From the NCBI GenBank assembly GCA_051025295.1, contig JBMGJV010000013.1: a DNA stretch of 64,000 nucleotides. One strand, 5' to 3'. Each line of letters starts with the position of its first letter. Position 1 is the first letter of the stretch. This stretch comes from KBS-83 sp051025295 (GTDB lineage: Bacteria; Acidobacteriota; Terriglobia; Terriglobales; Acidobacteriaceae). The notes under the pieces are model-generated. The model was not told where the DNA came from and did not search any database. It was given only the letters and a program-made list of their open reading frames with translations. The position numbers and the translations under genes were made by a program. Shown here piece by piece: positions 1 to 7,719 of the stretch.

Positions 1-295
1 GGGGTACTGCATTCTGCGTGCGCGCCTGCTCGCGGGCGATCGCCTCGGCAGCCCAGGCGGCGCGTGTCGAGTCTCCCGCGCCGCGCGCCATCGTCTCGAA
101 GACCTCCAGCCCGCGGATGATGACGTGATTCAGATCAGCCAGCGTGGCCAGGTCATCGAACTGCTCGCGCGTGAGGCGGGTGACCGTCGCCTCAAGATCC
201 GCCAATGCGGCCGTGCCGACCACCGGGGGAAAGAGGAGGCGCGAAAGAAGAACCATGGAGTCACGGGTGGGAAATGGTTGAGCAGTCTGGGGCAC
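1..295 (-). CDS. N-terminal fragment of a possible nucleotidyltransferase-type protein (truncated by window edge)
   Basis: An open frame runs off the left edge of the window, so only about 98 residues are visible. I chose the GTG at 295 because AAGGA lies about 9 bases upstream. The in-frame ATG at 256 has no purine-rich leader. The start is 12 bases past the stop of the TPR gene at 308, which suggests an operon. The fragment is helical and Leu/Ala-rich, with the phrase NHVIIRGLEV near residue 65. It vaguely resembles the N-terminal helices of the 'uncharacterised nucleotidyltransferase' family (NTP_transf_5), but the catalytic part is outside the window. The coding call is reasonable; the family call is weak. 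Confidence 0.5.
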   Translation of the reverse strand, partial: MPQTAQPFPTRDSMVLLSRLLFPPVVGTAALADLEATVTRLTREQFDDLATLADLNHVIIRGLEVFETMARGAGDSTRAAWAAEAIAREQARTQNAVP

Positions 296-307
296 GAGTG
301 GAGTTCC

Positions 308-1621
308 TTACCTGGAGTGTGGGGGAGCTTGAGGCGTGGAGGCCGGCGGCACAGGCATGCTCGGCGGCGGCGGATTGGGTGTCGAGGCCGGTGGCTCGGC
401 AGGTGGAGCGGTCTCGTCGCGGTGCTTCAATTCGAGCGACTCGGGCGCAGGCGGCTTGAGGTCGGGTGAGCGATCAGCCGCAGGAGCATTCGCATCCACC
501 GGCGTGCCGTCACGATGCTTCAACTGAATGTCTTCGGGGCTCGGCTCGACGCCAGACTGGCGCTGCTCGCGCACGCGGTCGATCTCGCGCCCCACCAGGT
601 CATCGCTGTCGCCAGCCACGGCGAGCAGGTGCTTGCCCTCCGCATCCGGGCGGCTTGCGAGACCAACGCGCGCGTTAGCATTCTCCGCGCTCTGGGCCTT
701 GCGGTAGAAGAAATGCGCAGTCTCCGTGTCGCCATCGCGCTCAGCGACATAGCCGAGATTGTTCAGAGCGAAGGCGCTCTGCGGATCGAGCGAGTAGGCC
801 TTCAGGAAATCCTGCCGCGCCTCGCTCCAGTCATTACGGTTCGTTGCCGACACACCCTTCACATTCAGCAGTGCTGCCTGGGCCTCGGGCGTCGTGGCGC
901 TGCGCAGGCGCTTTTCCAGCTTCTGCGCACTCTGCGCAGCCATTTGATCCACCGGCTTGCCGCGCCAGGAGCGATCGAGCGTGACGACGATGGGCTCGGC
1001 GGAGTGCGACGCGGCGGCCGCCTGGTAGCTCTGCAGCGCGCCGTCATAATCGCCAGTGGTCTCCTTCGCAACGCCGAGATTGTTGAGCGTGAACGGATTC
1101 TTCGGATCGAGAGCGAGCGCCTTCTGAAGCAGCAGTGTGGCCTCGGTGGCGCGCCCATCCGAGAGCAGATGGATCGCCTCCACGTTCATGTGGTTCACGC
1201 GCATCGGCGCATCCTTGAGGTTGCTGACCGCATATTCGATCGGCTTGCCTTCAAGCTGCTTCATGTTCGCGCGATCGATAATGGCGGTGCTGCCCTGCTC
1301 CGATGCGAGTTGATAGAACTTGAGTGCGCGGTCGAGCTGTCCCTGCAACTCGGCGATGTAGCCCAGGTTGTTGAGCGTGAACGGATCAGCCGGGTCGTAG
1401 AGGTAAGCCTTGAGGAAGAGCGCCTCGGCCTTCTCATACTGCTGGTGGCGTACCGCGTCCACGCCCTCACGGTTGAGCCGCTGCACCATCGTGAGCTCGC
1501 TGCGCCGCGGAAGGGTGAAGCGAAGATCGCGCGCCCAGAGTGATGGCGCCACGCCTCCCAACATGGTGAAACCAGCGACAACCGCTGCGACCGCTAACCT
1601 TCGTGTACGCCCTGCTACCAT
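308..1621 (-). CDS. Exported TPR-repeat protein, 437 aa
   Basis: The N-terminus has an Arg-rich start followed by a hydrophobic stretch and an Ala-x-Ala-like end (about residues 1-31), consistent with a Sec signal peptide. Three clusters of tetratricopeptide repeats follow. They are recognisable by repeated 'DP-x-xPFTLNNLG' style helices at about residues 76-90, 172-186 and 282-296. TPRs are protein-protein scaffolds, so a periplasmic scaffold role is inferred; no enzymatic domain is visible. The C-terminal 90 residues are Pro/Glu/Lys rich and probably disordered, with a repeated LKHRD motif. The gene is divergent from the DUF5666-like gene at 1814 and is followed within 12 bases by the truncated gene at 295. 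The start ATG has GAGAGGG about 11 bases upstream. Confidence 0.85.
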   Translation of the reverse strand: MVAGRTRRLAVAAVVAGFTMLGGVAPSLWARDLRFTLPRRSELTMVQRLNREGVDAVRHQQYEKAEALFLKAYLYDPADPFTLNNLGYIAELQGQLDRALKFYQLASEQGSTAIIDRANMKQLEGKPIEYAVSNLKDAPMRVNHMNVEAIHLLSDGRATEATLLLQKALALDPKNPFTLNNLGVAKETTGDYDGALQSYQAAAASHSAEPIVVTLDRSWRGKPVDQMAAQSAQKLEKRLRSATTPEAQAALLNVKGVSATNRNDWSEARQDFLKAYSLDPQSAFALNNLGYVAERDGDTETAHFFYRKAQSAENANARVGLASRPDAEGKHLLAVAGDSDDLVGREIDRVREQRQSGVEPSPEDIQLKHRDGTPVDANAPAADRSPDLKPPAPESLELKHRDETAPPAEPPASTPNPPPPSMPVPPASTPQAPPHSR

Positions 1622-1813
1622 CCTCAGTCACACCCTCTCGCAGTGGTTCAGTGCCCGCTCGCGCGAGCTGTCCTACTCAGCTTCTTCAAACGAATACTGC
1701 TTGGATGCAGACTCGGGCCTTTGTGGAGCCCCCTAAGTGCGGAACCAAGGGTAACCTTCCACCGCCGTCCCGCATCTCTCTGCGGGCACACACTGACTGG
1801 AGTCCTCTCTTCT

Positions 1814-2665
1814 ATGGGTCTATTGCTGACCGTTACTCTGCTGGGCGGCCTTGCGCCTGCCCAGACTTCTGCCGCCACCCACGTTGAGCCGCCCAAGCCG
1901 GCCAGAACACACACGCGCCAGGATGACCTTCTTGCTGTTCCGTCCGGCAAGTCAACCGTGATTGGCGGCACCATCGCCGCAGTCGACCCCATCAGCGACC
2001 GGCTCACGCTCCGCGTCTACGGCTCGAAGCCCATGAAGGTCTTCTACGACGAGCGGACCGAGATCTATCGCGACGGAGCGAAGGTGAATCTGCGGGATCT
2101 TAAACCCAACCTGCGCGCCTCGGTCGAGACCATGCTCGACGGCACCACGGTGTTCGCGCGCAGCATCCACCTGCTGACGCAGGCGCCCGAAGGTGAAGCA
2201 CGCGGACAGGTGGTGAGCTTCGATGCCGGTACACGGCAGCTCACGATTACAGAAGGGCTGTCACGGCAGTCGCTACGCCTGTCTGTTCCAGCCGAGGCGC
2301 ACGTCATGCGTGAAGGCCAAGCGGCCACAAACGGCGCGACCAGCGCGACACCGAGCGATCTCGTCAAGGGAGCGCTGATCCGCGCAAGCTTTCGTTCGGA
2401 CACCAAGGGCGGCGGCATTGCCGACCAGATCGCGATCCTTGCTCTTCCCGGCTCGACACTTACCTTCGAAGGAAACCTGGCTCACCTCGACCTGCACAGC
2501 AAAGTGCTGGTGGTAGCAGACGGAGCCGACGACCAGAGCTACAAAATCACCTTCGACCCGGCAAGCTTCCCGATCGCCAAGCAGTTGCATGAAGGCCAGC
2601 GCGTGAGGGTTAAAGCGGAGTTCGACGGCAGTGGCTACCAGGCCCGCGACATAGCAATCGAATAG
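1814..2665 (+). CDS. Exported DUF5666-like beta-rich protein, 283 aa
   Basis: I chose the ATG at 1814 because the protein then begins with a clean signal peptide (MGLLLTVTLLGGLAPAQTSA). A longer frame from 1643 would place about 57 Arg/Pro-rich residues in front of it. The mature protein consists of repeated OB-like/beta segments such as 'GGTIAAVDPISDRLTLRV', 'GQVVSFDAGTRQLTI' and 'FEGNLAHLDLHSKVLVV'. This is the pattern of DUF5666 proteins, in which each unit is a small beta barrel. The function is unknown and the location is probably periplasmic or surface. It is divergent from the TPR gene and ends before a strong terminator at 2703. Confidence 0.75.
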   Translation: MGLLLTVTLLGGLAPAQTSAATHVEPPKPARTHTRQDDLLAVPSGKSTVIGGTIAAVDPISDRLTLRVYGSKPMKVFYDERTEIYRDGAKVNLRDLKPNLRASVETMLDGTTVFARSIHLLTQAPEGEARGQVVSFDAGTRQLTITEGLSRQSLRLSVPAEAHVMREGQAATNGATSATPSDLVKGALIRASFRSDTKGGGIADQIAILALPGSTLTFEGNLAHLDLHSKVLVVADGADDQSYKITFDPASFPIAKQLHEGQRVRVKAEFDGSGYQARDIAIE

Positions 2666-2702
2666 CCACTGCGATTCGAATAGCGCTGCGATTCACGATG
2701 AG

Positions 2703-2741
2703 AGAACAGGCGAGTGCGTGCAGGCTGCACTCGCCTGTTCT
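2703..2741 (+). terminator. Rho-independent terminator after the DUF5666-like gene
   Basis: There is a perfect 15-bp stem: 2703-2717 pairs with 2727-2741, with a 9-base loop. It is followed by GTTT. It lies 38 bases after the stop at 2665 and faces a second hairpin that serves the opposing gene. Confidence 0.8.
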
Positions 2742-2785
2742 GTTTGCGCGGCTACCAGGAACCGTTCTGCGGTGCGGAAACACAA

Positions 2786-2816
2786 CAGCGCGCCGCGAGA
2801 GTGACGCGGCGCGCTG
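2786..2816 (-). terminator. Rho-independent terminator for the minus-strand phosphoesterase gene
   Basis: There is a perfect 11-bp GC stem: 2786-2796 pairs with 2806-2816, with a 9-base loop. On the minus strand it is followed by TTGTGTTT. It lies about 20 bases beyond the stop codon at 2838, as expected for a terminator of that gene. Confidence 0.75.
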
Positions 2817-2837
2817 CTGATAGGACGAGCGTGGGAG

Positions 2838-5800
2838 CTACTGCATCGCGTCCGGCTTGCAGGGATCGTAACCCAGGGTTTGCGGCGTCACCGGAGCCGG
2901 CGGCGCGGGCGGTGTGGCCCACGGCGTCCCGGTGAAGTCGAAGAAGTCGAGCAGGTCAGGCTGCGCAGCATCGCGGGCCGTGAGTGGCGAGCTGGAGTCG
3001 CCAATGAAGCGCTTCTCGACGAAACGGATCACAGCGGTGTGGTCCATCGGGTAGTTGGAGACGTAGTGCTTGCGGGTGAAGGGCGAGATGACCATGTTCG
3101 GGACGCGGAAGCCAAGCTGAGCGGCGAAGCCCTGCGTGGCTGCAGCATCGCCCGAGTTGGCGCCCGGTGCGTCCGAACGCAGATCGCAGTTCGTCGTGGC
3201 CGGGGTTGTGGCGGGCACACATGGGCGGTAGCTGTCCGGGTTCACGGCAATACCGGAGATATCGGGCGCCGTGGCCTTGAACAGCGGGCTGAAGTCATTG
3301 GAGTGACCCGGCACCGGCGGAACGTGATCGTACGGACCGCCGCCCTCGTCATAGGCGAGGAAGAAGACCGAATCCTTCCAGGACGAGCTGCCCATGAGTG
3401 AATTGACGATGTTTGCGACCTGGGCCTGTCCGCTCAGAATCGACTGACCGGAGCCCGGGTGCTCGTCGCTCCTGCCGTAACCGGCTTCGATGAAGCCGAA
3501 GCTGGGCAACGTGCCGTTCTTCAGATCCGTGAAGTACTGGTCGATCGGCGCAATGTGGTTGGGATCGATACAGAACGAGTTCGAAGTATCGCCTACCGTG
3601 CTCGATGGCTTCGTGGAGCCCGTGCACTGCGCGTGGTTCGGATTACCGTACAGATACTGATACGAATACGACAGTGTGGAGAAACTGGTGGCCGGGTAGG
3701 CTGCGGTGCCGGTGCAGTCATCCTGGTTTGCGCAGAGCCCGTTGGTCACCGTGTAGTAGATCTTCCACGACACGCCAGCCTTGTCGAGCCGCGCGAAGAT
3801 GTTGTCGATGTTGAGCTGCGGCAGCTTGTCATCCGAGCCCGGATCGTAGACCAGGCCCTGCGTGGTGCCGCCGGTGAAGGTAGCAATGCGGTTGGGGATG
3901 CTCTTGCTCGACATGGGCGAGAACCACCGGTTCGACACGGCGAACTGCGACGCCATGTAGTAGTAGTAGTTCAGGAAGCCCTGGTCGTAGTAGCCCATCA
4001 CCCGTTGACCGGTGGTGTCGCTGAAGGTGCCCGAGCAGCTCTTGCTCGCGACGCAGCTCTTCGCGAATCCCTCCGCGTCGTGCACGAAGCCGTCCATCAG
4101 GATCGGCCGCGACGTAAGGAAGTCGTAGCGGTTCACATCGCCATAGCTTTCCAGCCAGGACGAGCTGACGTCGTCGATGCAGGTCGTCGCAAACTTAAAG
4201 GGCTTGTACGACGTGCCCTCGTCCGTCTGATTGCTGATGGTCTGCAGCTTGTCGTCGATGCCGTCGATGTCGTACTCCTTACCGTCGTCGCCGATGCTGA
4301 AGCCGTTCGATTTGCGATAGGGGTTCAACATCCCGAAGTAGTTATCAAAAGAGTGATTCTCCTGCAGCATGAAGAGCACGTGATCGACCGACTGGAGGCT
4401 TCCGGGAGCGTTGACGGTGACCGTCGCACTCGCCGTCGCATTGCCGCCCGCAGCGGTCGCGGTCGCCGTGTAGGTGGTGGTCGCCTTCGGTGTCACCGAC
4501 TGGGTTCCGCCACTCGGCTGAAGGGTGTAGCTCGAGCCGTCCGACCCGGCGATCGTGACCTGCGTTGCATTGGTCGCCGTTACGGTGAGGCTGGACGCAT
4601 TGCCGGAGGTGACCGAGGCGGGGCTCGCCGTGATCGCGACGGTGGCGTGCGCTGCCGCATTCACTGTGACGACAGTGCTTGCCGTCGCGGAGCCGCCCGG
4701 GCCGCTCGCCGTTGCCTGGTAGCTCGTCGTCGTGGTCGGGCTGACCGCCTGCGTGCCGCCGGCGCCGGGCAGCGTATAGGTGGTGCCGTCTGTTCCGGTG
4801 AGCACGACCTGCGTAGCGTTCGTCGCGGTCACGGTCAAGGTGGTGGAGCTGCCGTCATTGATCGTGCCGGGGTTCGAGGTGATCGTGACCGTGGGTACGG
4901 CTGGTGGTGGCGCAGCCGTCACCGTGACGACCGCGGTGGCCATTACGTTGCCGCCGGCTCCAGTGGCGCTCGCCGTGTAGGTCGTCGTGGTGGTAGGAGT
5001 GACAATCTGCGTACCGCCATTCGCCGCGATGTTGTAGCTCGACCCATCGGACCCGGTGATCACCAGCTTGGTTGCGTTCGTGGCGGCAACGGTCAGCGTC
5101 GAGCTCGTGCCGGCAACGATGGAGGTCGGATTTGCCGTGAGGGTTACGGTGGGGGCAGGTGGCGGGCCCTGTGCGTTGACCGTCACAATGACATTGGCGG
5201 AGGCGTTGCCACCCGTACCGGTGGCCTTGGCGGTGTAGGTGGTCGTCGCAGCCGGAGTGACGACCTGTGTGCCGCCGGTGGCCGCCAAAGTATATGTTGT
5301 GTTGTCCGAGCCGGTGACGGTCACCTGCGTCGCGTTTGCAGCGGAGATGGTGAGCGTCGACGAGCTGCCGGCATTCACGGTCATCGGAGCAGCAGAGATG
5401 GTGACCGTAGGCGCGGTGGGCGCGGGCGTCGACGACACGGTCACCGTGGCGGTTGCGGTGATGCTGCCGCCGGCGCCGGTGGCGGTTGCCGTGTAGGTCG
5501 TGGTCGCGGGGGGCGTGACCGATTGCGTGCCGCCAGTGGGAGACAGCGTGTAAGTGCTGCCATCCGAGCCAGTGAGAGCGACCTGCGTGGCATTGGTCGC
5601 GGTCACGGTGAGGGTTGAGGCGGCGCCTGGCGCGACCGAGGTGGGATTGGCGACGACAGTGACGGTCGGCGCACCCGCGGAGATTGCGGCAACCGTGACA
5701 GTGGTGGTCGCGGTGACCTGTTTACTAGCGCTGGTGGCGGTGGCCGTGTACACGGTGGTCGCCTTGGGAGAGACGCTCTGAGTGCCGCCGCTGGCGGACA

Positions 5801-6059
5801 TGTTGTAGGTCGAGCCGTCCGAGCCGGTGACCATGACGGTGGTCGCCTTGGTTGCCACCACTGTCAGCATGGCGGAGCCGCCGGGCTGGATGCTGGTCGC
5901 ACTCGTCGAGATGAGCACAGTGGGGACGGTGGTCGGATCCGCTCCCCTGTTCTCTGTGACGCCGCAACCTGCGATGGCCAGAAAGGCCAGGCTCAGCATC
6001 AGAACAACGCAGGTGGTTAGATAGCGGTAGGCTCTTGGCACAAGTGCGGTCGCGTTCAT
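2838..6059 (-). CDS. Lipoprotein with six Ig-like repeats and a phosphoesterase (phospholipase C/acid phosphatase-type) domain, 1073 aa
   Basis: The N-terminus carries a lipoprotein signal ending in LAIAGC, giving a lipidated Cys32. Six tandem Ser/Thr-rich Ig-like domains of about 84 residues follow (about residues 44-550). The C-terminal half (about 555-1060) is a phosphoesterase-family domain (PF04185 type). It begins with FMLQENHSFDNYFG and contains DEGGGPYDHVPP and a late MDHTAVIRF motif; these are the metal-binding signatures of AcpA/PlcC-like enzymes. It probably hydrolyses a phosphate ester or phospholipid headgroup outside the cell, with the Ig stalk projecting the enzyme from the envelope; the substrate is unknown. 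GGAGGG upstream supports the ATG at 6059. A paralogue with a different stalk lies at 22780-25206. Confidence 0.9.
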   Translation of the reverse strand: MNATALVPRAYRYLTTCVVLMLSLAFLAIAGCGVTENRGADPTTVPTVLISTSATSIQPGGSAMLTVVATKATTVMVTGSDGSTYNMSASGGTQSVSPKATTVYTATATSASKQVTATTTVTVAAISAGAPTVTVVANPTSVAPGAASTLTVTATNATQVALTGSDGSTYTLSPTGGTQSVTPPATTTYTATATGAGGSITATATVTVSSTPAPTAPTVTISAAPMTVNAGSSSTLTISAANATQVTVTGSDNTTYTLAATGGTQVVTPAATTTYTAKATGTGGNASANVIVTVNAQGPPPAPTVTLTANPTSIVAGTSSTLTVAATNATKLVITGSDGSSYNIAANGGTQIVTPTTTTTYTASATGAGGNVMATAVVTVTAAPPPAVPTVTITSNPGTINDGSSTTLTVTATNATQVVLTGTDGTTYTLPGAGGTQAVSPTTTTSYQATASGPGGSATASTVVTVNAAAHATVAITASPASVTSGNASSLTVTATNATQVTIAGSDGSSYTLQPSGGTQSVTPKATTTYTATATAAGGNATASATVTVNAPGSLQSVDHVLFMLQENHSFDNYFGMLNPYRKSNGFSIGDDGKEYDIDGIDDKLQTISNQTDEGTSYKPFKFATTCIDDVSSSWLESYGDVNRYDFLTSRPILMDGFVHDAEGFAKSCVASKSCSGTFSDTTGQRVMGYYDQGFLNYYYYMASQFAVSNRWFSPMSSKSIPNRIATFTGGTTQGLVYDPGSDDKLPQLNIDNIFARLDKAGVSWKIYYTVTNGLCANQDDCTGTAAYPATSFSTLSYSYQYLYGNPNHAQCTGSTKPSSTVGDTSNSFCIDPNHIAPIDQYFTDLKNGTLPSFGFIEAGYGRSDEHPGSGQSILSGQAQVANIVNSLMGSSSWKDSVFFLAYDEGGGPYDHVPPVPGHSNDFSPLFKATAPDISGIAVNPDSYRPCVPATTPATTNCDLRSDAPGANSGDAAATQGFAAQLGFRVPNMVISPFTRKHYVSNYPMDHTAVIRFVEKRFIGDSSSPLTARDAAQPDLLDFFDFTGTPWATPPAPPAPVTPQTLGYDPCKPDAMQ
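4400..5930 (-). repeat. Six tandem copies of an ~84-codon Ig-like repeat inside the phosphoesterase gene
   Basis: Six consecutive units share the pattern 'PTVTIxAxPxSVxxGxSSTLTVTATNATQVxxTGSDGS', 'GGTQSVTPxATTTYTATATGxGG' and 'ATVTVNA'. Similarity is visible at DNA level but the copies have diverged. Such direct repeats can shorten or expand by recombination. Edges are approximate. Confidence 0.85.
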
Positions 6060-6355
6060 CTCTCGTATCCCTCCCAGTCAAGGTGAGCCAAGCGGCTCGA
6101 AGTGCAGCAAGGGTGAAACAGCGAGAGGTGACCGGCGCTCCCGTTCATGCGGGCTCGCCCTCGCCTTGTTCTCTCCGCGCCTTAGGCAGCAAGATGCGAC
6201 GCAGTGCGGATACGTTCGTCTATGGTGTGGAAGCCGACCGTCGCCGACCGCCTTCCACACCCGTTTGTTTCCCCACATCAGCGCCTCTGCCGACTCAGAC
6301 AAAGAGCGCTATTGAACCTCGTAGGACGCTTCTCCATCGATCCCAGGTGTCTGGT
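6060..6355. other. Intergenic leader between GT4 gene and phosphoesterase gene, with a hairpin at 6225-6260
   Basis: This is 296 bases without a convincing gene. A 9-bp stem (6225-6233 with 6252-6260) sits about 95 bases beyond the stop of the GT4 gene. It could be a weak terminator or a leader element, but it has no T tract on the minus strand. The rest must hold the promoter and 5' leader of the phosphoesterase gene; no clear -35/-10 pair was recognised. Confidence 0.4.
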
Positions 6356-7708
6356 TTAGACGAGAGGATCGATCAGATCGACAGCCGGCGCCCTTTCTGT
6401 TGACTCAAGCCGATGCCGCTCGCCTGCTCTCTCGGGCAACGAGCCATCGGAGCGAGAGAAGAGAGCACGGAGCGGGACCGCCGACCGGCCCTGGGCTCCG
6501 CTGAGCTCCTTTTTGCGCATGTTCAGCTCAAACCAGCGGAGATAGTTGCGGACTACGCTGCCGATGGTCATTTCGAGACCCGCGACATAATTCTGTCGGC
6601 CCATGCTGCGCTGCAGCTCAGGCGAGCCGAGGACGCTGGTCAACTGGCTGGCCAGGTCCGAGGCATCGCCTACCTTATAGAAGCGAACGGCCATGTCTTC
6701 GTCTGCCGCCATGTCGCGGAAGTCGCCGATATCTGCGCACACAATGGGCACACCGTACTCGCAGGCCTGGTGTGCTGGGCCGCTCGACCCGGTCGCCGAG
6801 TCATAGGGCAGAACCAGGGCAGAGGTGGTGCGGAAGAGCTCGGGAATGTCCTCCTCAGCCACGTAACCCCGGAACTCGATGGGCAGGTGCGCCGGCTGAG
6901 CTTCGCGGATCGACTCCCAATACCCGGCGCGGGTGTGGTGATTGGCGCCGGCGATGATGAGTCGCGCATTCGGAATCTTTTTGAGCACCTCGGGGAAGGC
7001 CGCCATCAGGGTTTCGAGCCGTTTGTAGGTGCCCCAGTGGCCGATCGCAAGGATGCGATGATCCGGGTTACCGCGCCGAGTGAAATCGGGCGGCGTGGGG
7101 TTCGAGGCGAAGGTGCCGTGCCGCCCGAGCAGAACATTCTGCACCGAATACTTGTCGACCAGCACCTTCCGGTAGCCAGGCAGCAGCACGGAAACGGAGT
7201 TGGCCTTGAGCAGCGCCTTGGTCGTGATGTCGGTGCCGAGGCGGAAGATGCGCTCGTGCTTGACGCCCGCCGCCGCGAAGTCGACGTGCTCGATGACATG
7301 GTGCAGCGTGACGTGCGTGAAGAAGCCGGCAGCGCGCACCAGCGCAGGCGTCGAAAGACCGGCAAACGCCGCGACCGGATTTGCCGGCGTGCCAAAGCTC
7401 GAGAACACGAGATTGAACCAGACCACGTCCGGCTTCAGCCGCCGGATGGTCTGCAGCAACCGCCACGGCGTGGACATGCTGCCGAACTTCCAGCAGCGGA
7501 TCACGTTGAAGCCCTCGAGCTCCGGCTGTTCGGTCACCTTGATGGTTTGGCCCGTTTCGTCGGTCGCGAACTCGTAATCGGTCAGTTCGTCGGCGAGGAT
7601 CGTCAGTTCAACGTCTGGATGGCGCTCCAGCTCGCGGGCGATGTGAAAGGCATATTCGTTGAGCTGACGTCCGCTCGGAGGAAAGGTCGCGACTAAGCAT
7701 ATCTTCAT
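6356..7708 (-). CDS. Glycosyltransferase, GT4-like (GT-B fold), 450 aa
   Basis: The N-terminus, 'KICLVATFPPSGRQLNEYAFHIARELE', is the typical first Rossmann strand and helix of GT4 enzymes. The C-terminal lobe carries 'ILAIGHWGTYKRLETLMAAF', 'ARLIIAGANHH' and a donor-binding segment 'SALVLPYDSATGSSGPAHQACEYGVPIV', where the ACEYG helix corresponds to the usual E-x7-E region. The enzyme should be cytoplasmic and transfer a sugar to a lipid-linked glycan. The start is the ATG at 7708 with GAAGG about 9 bases upstream; an in-frame TTG at 7723 would overlap the upstream gene. It lies 11 bases downstream of the large TPR/barrel gene, so the two are probably co-transcribed. The last 40 residues look disordered. 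Confidence 0.85.
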   Translation of the reverse strand: MKICLVATFPPSGRQLNEYAFHIARELERHPDVELTILADELTDYEFATDETGQTIKVTEQPELEGFNVIRCWKFGSMSTPWRLLQTIRRLKPDVVWFNLVFSSFGTPANPVAAFAGLSTPALVRAAGFFTHVTLHHVIEHVDFAAAGVKHERIFRLGTDITTKALLKANSVSVLLPGYRKVLVDKYSVQNVLLGRHGTFASNPTPPDFTRRGNPDHRILAIGHWGTYKRLETLMAAFPEVLKKIPNARLIIAGANHHTRAGYWESIREAQPAHLPIEFRGYVAEEDIPELFRTTSALVLPYDSATGSSGPAHQACEYGVPIVCADIGDFRDMAADEDMAVRFYKVGDASDLASQLTSVLGSPELQRSMGRQNYVAGLEMTIGSVVRNYLRWFELNMRKKELSGAQGRSAVPLRALFSRSDGSLPERAGERHRLESTERAPAVDLIDPLV

Positions 7709-7719
7709 AGTTCTTGCCT

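Noticed and set aside
3459..5618. 719-codon open frame on the plus strand opposite the Ig repeats
   Set aside because: It is antisense to a clear lipoprotein/phosphoesterase gene and is Arg/Gly-rich. It is a by-product of GC-rich codon bias.
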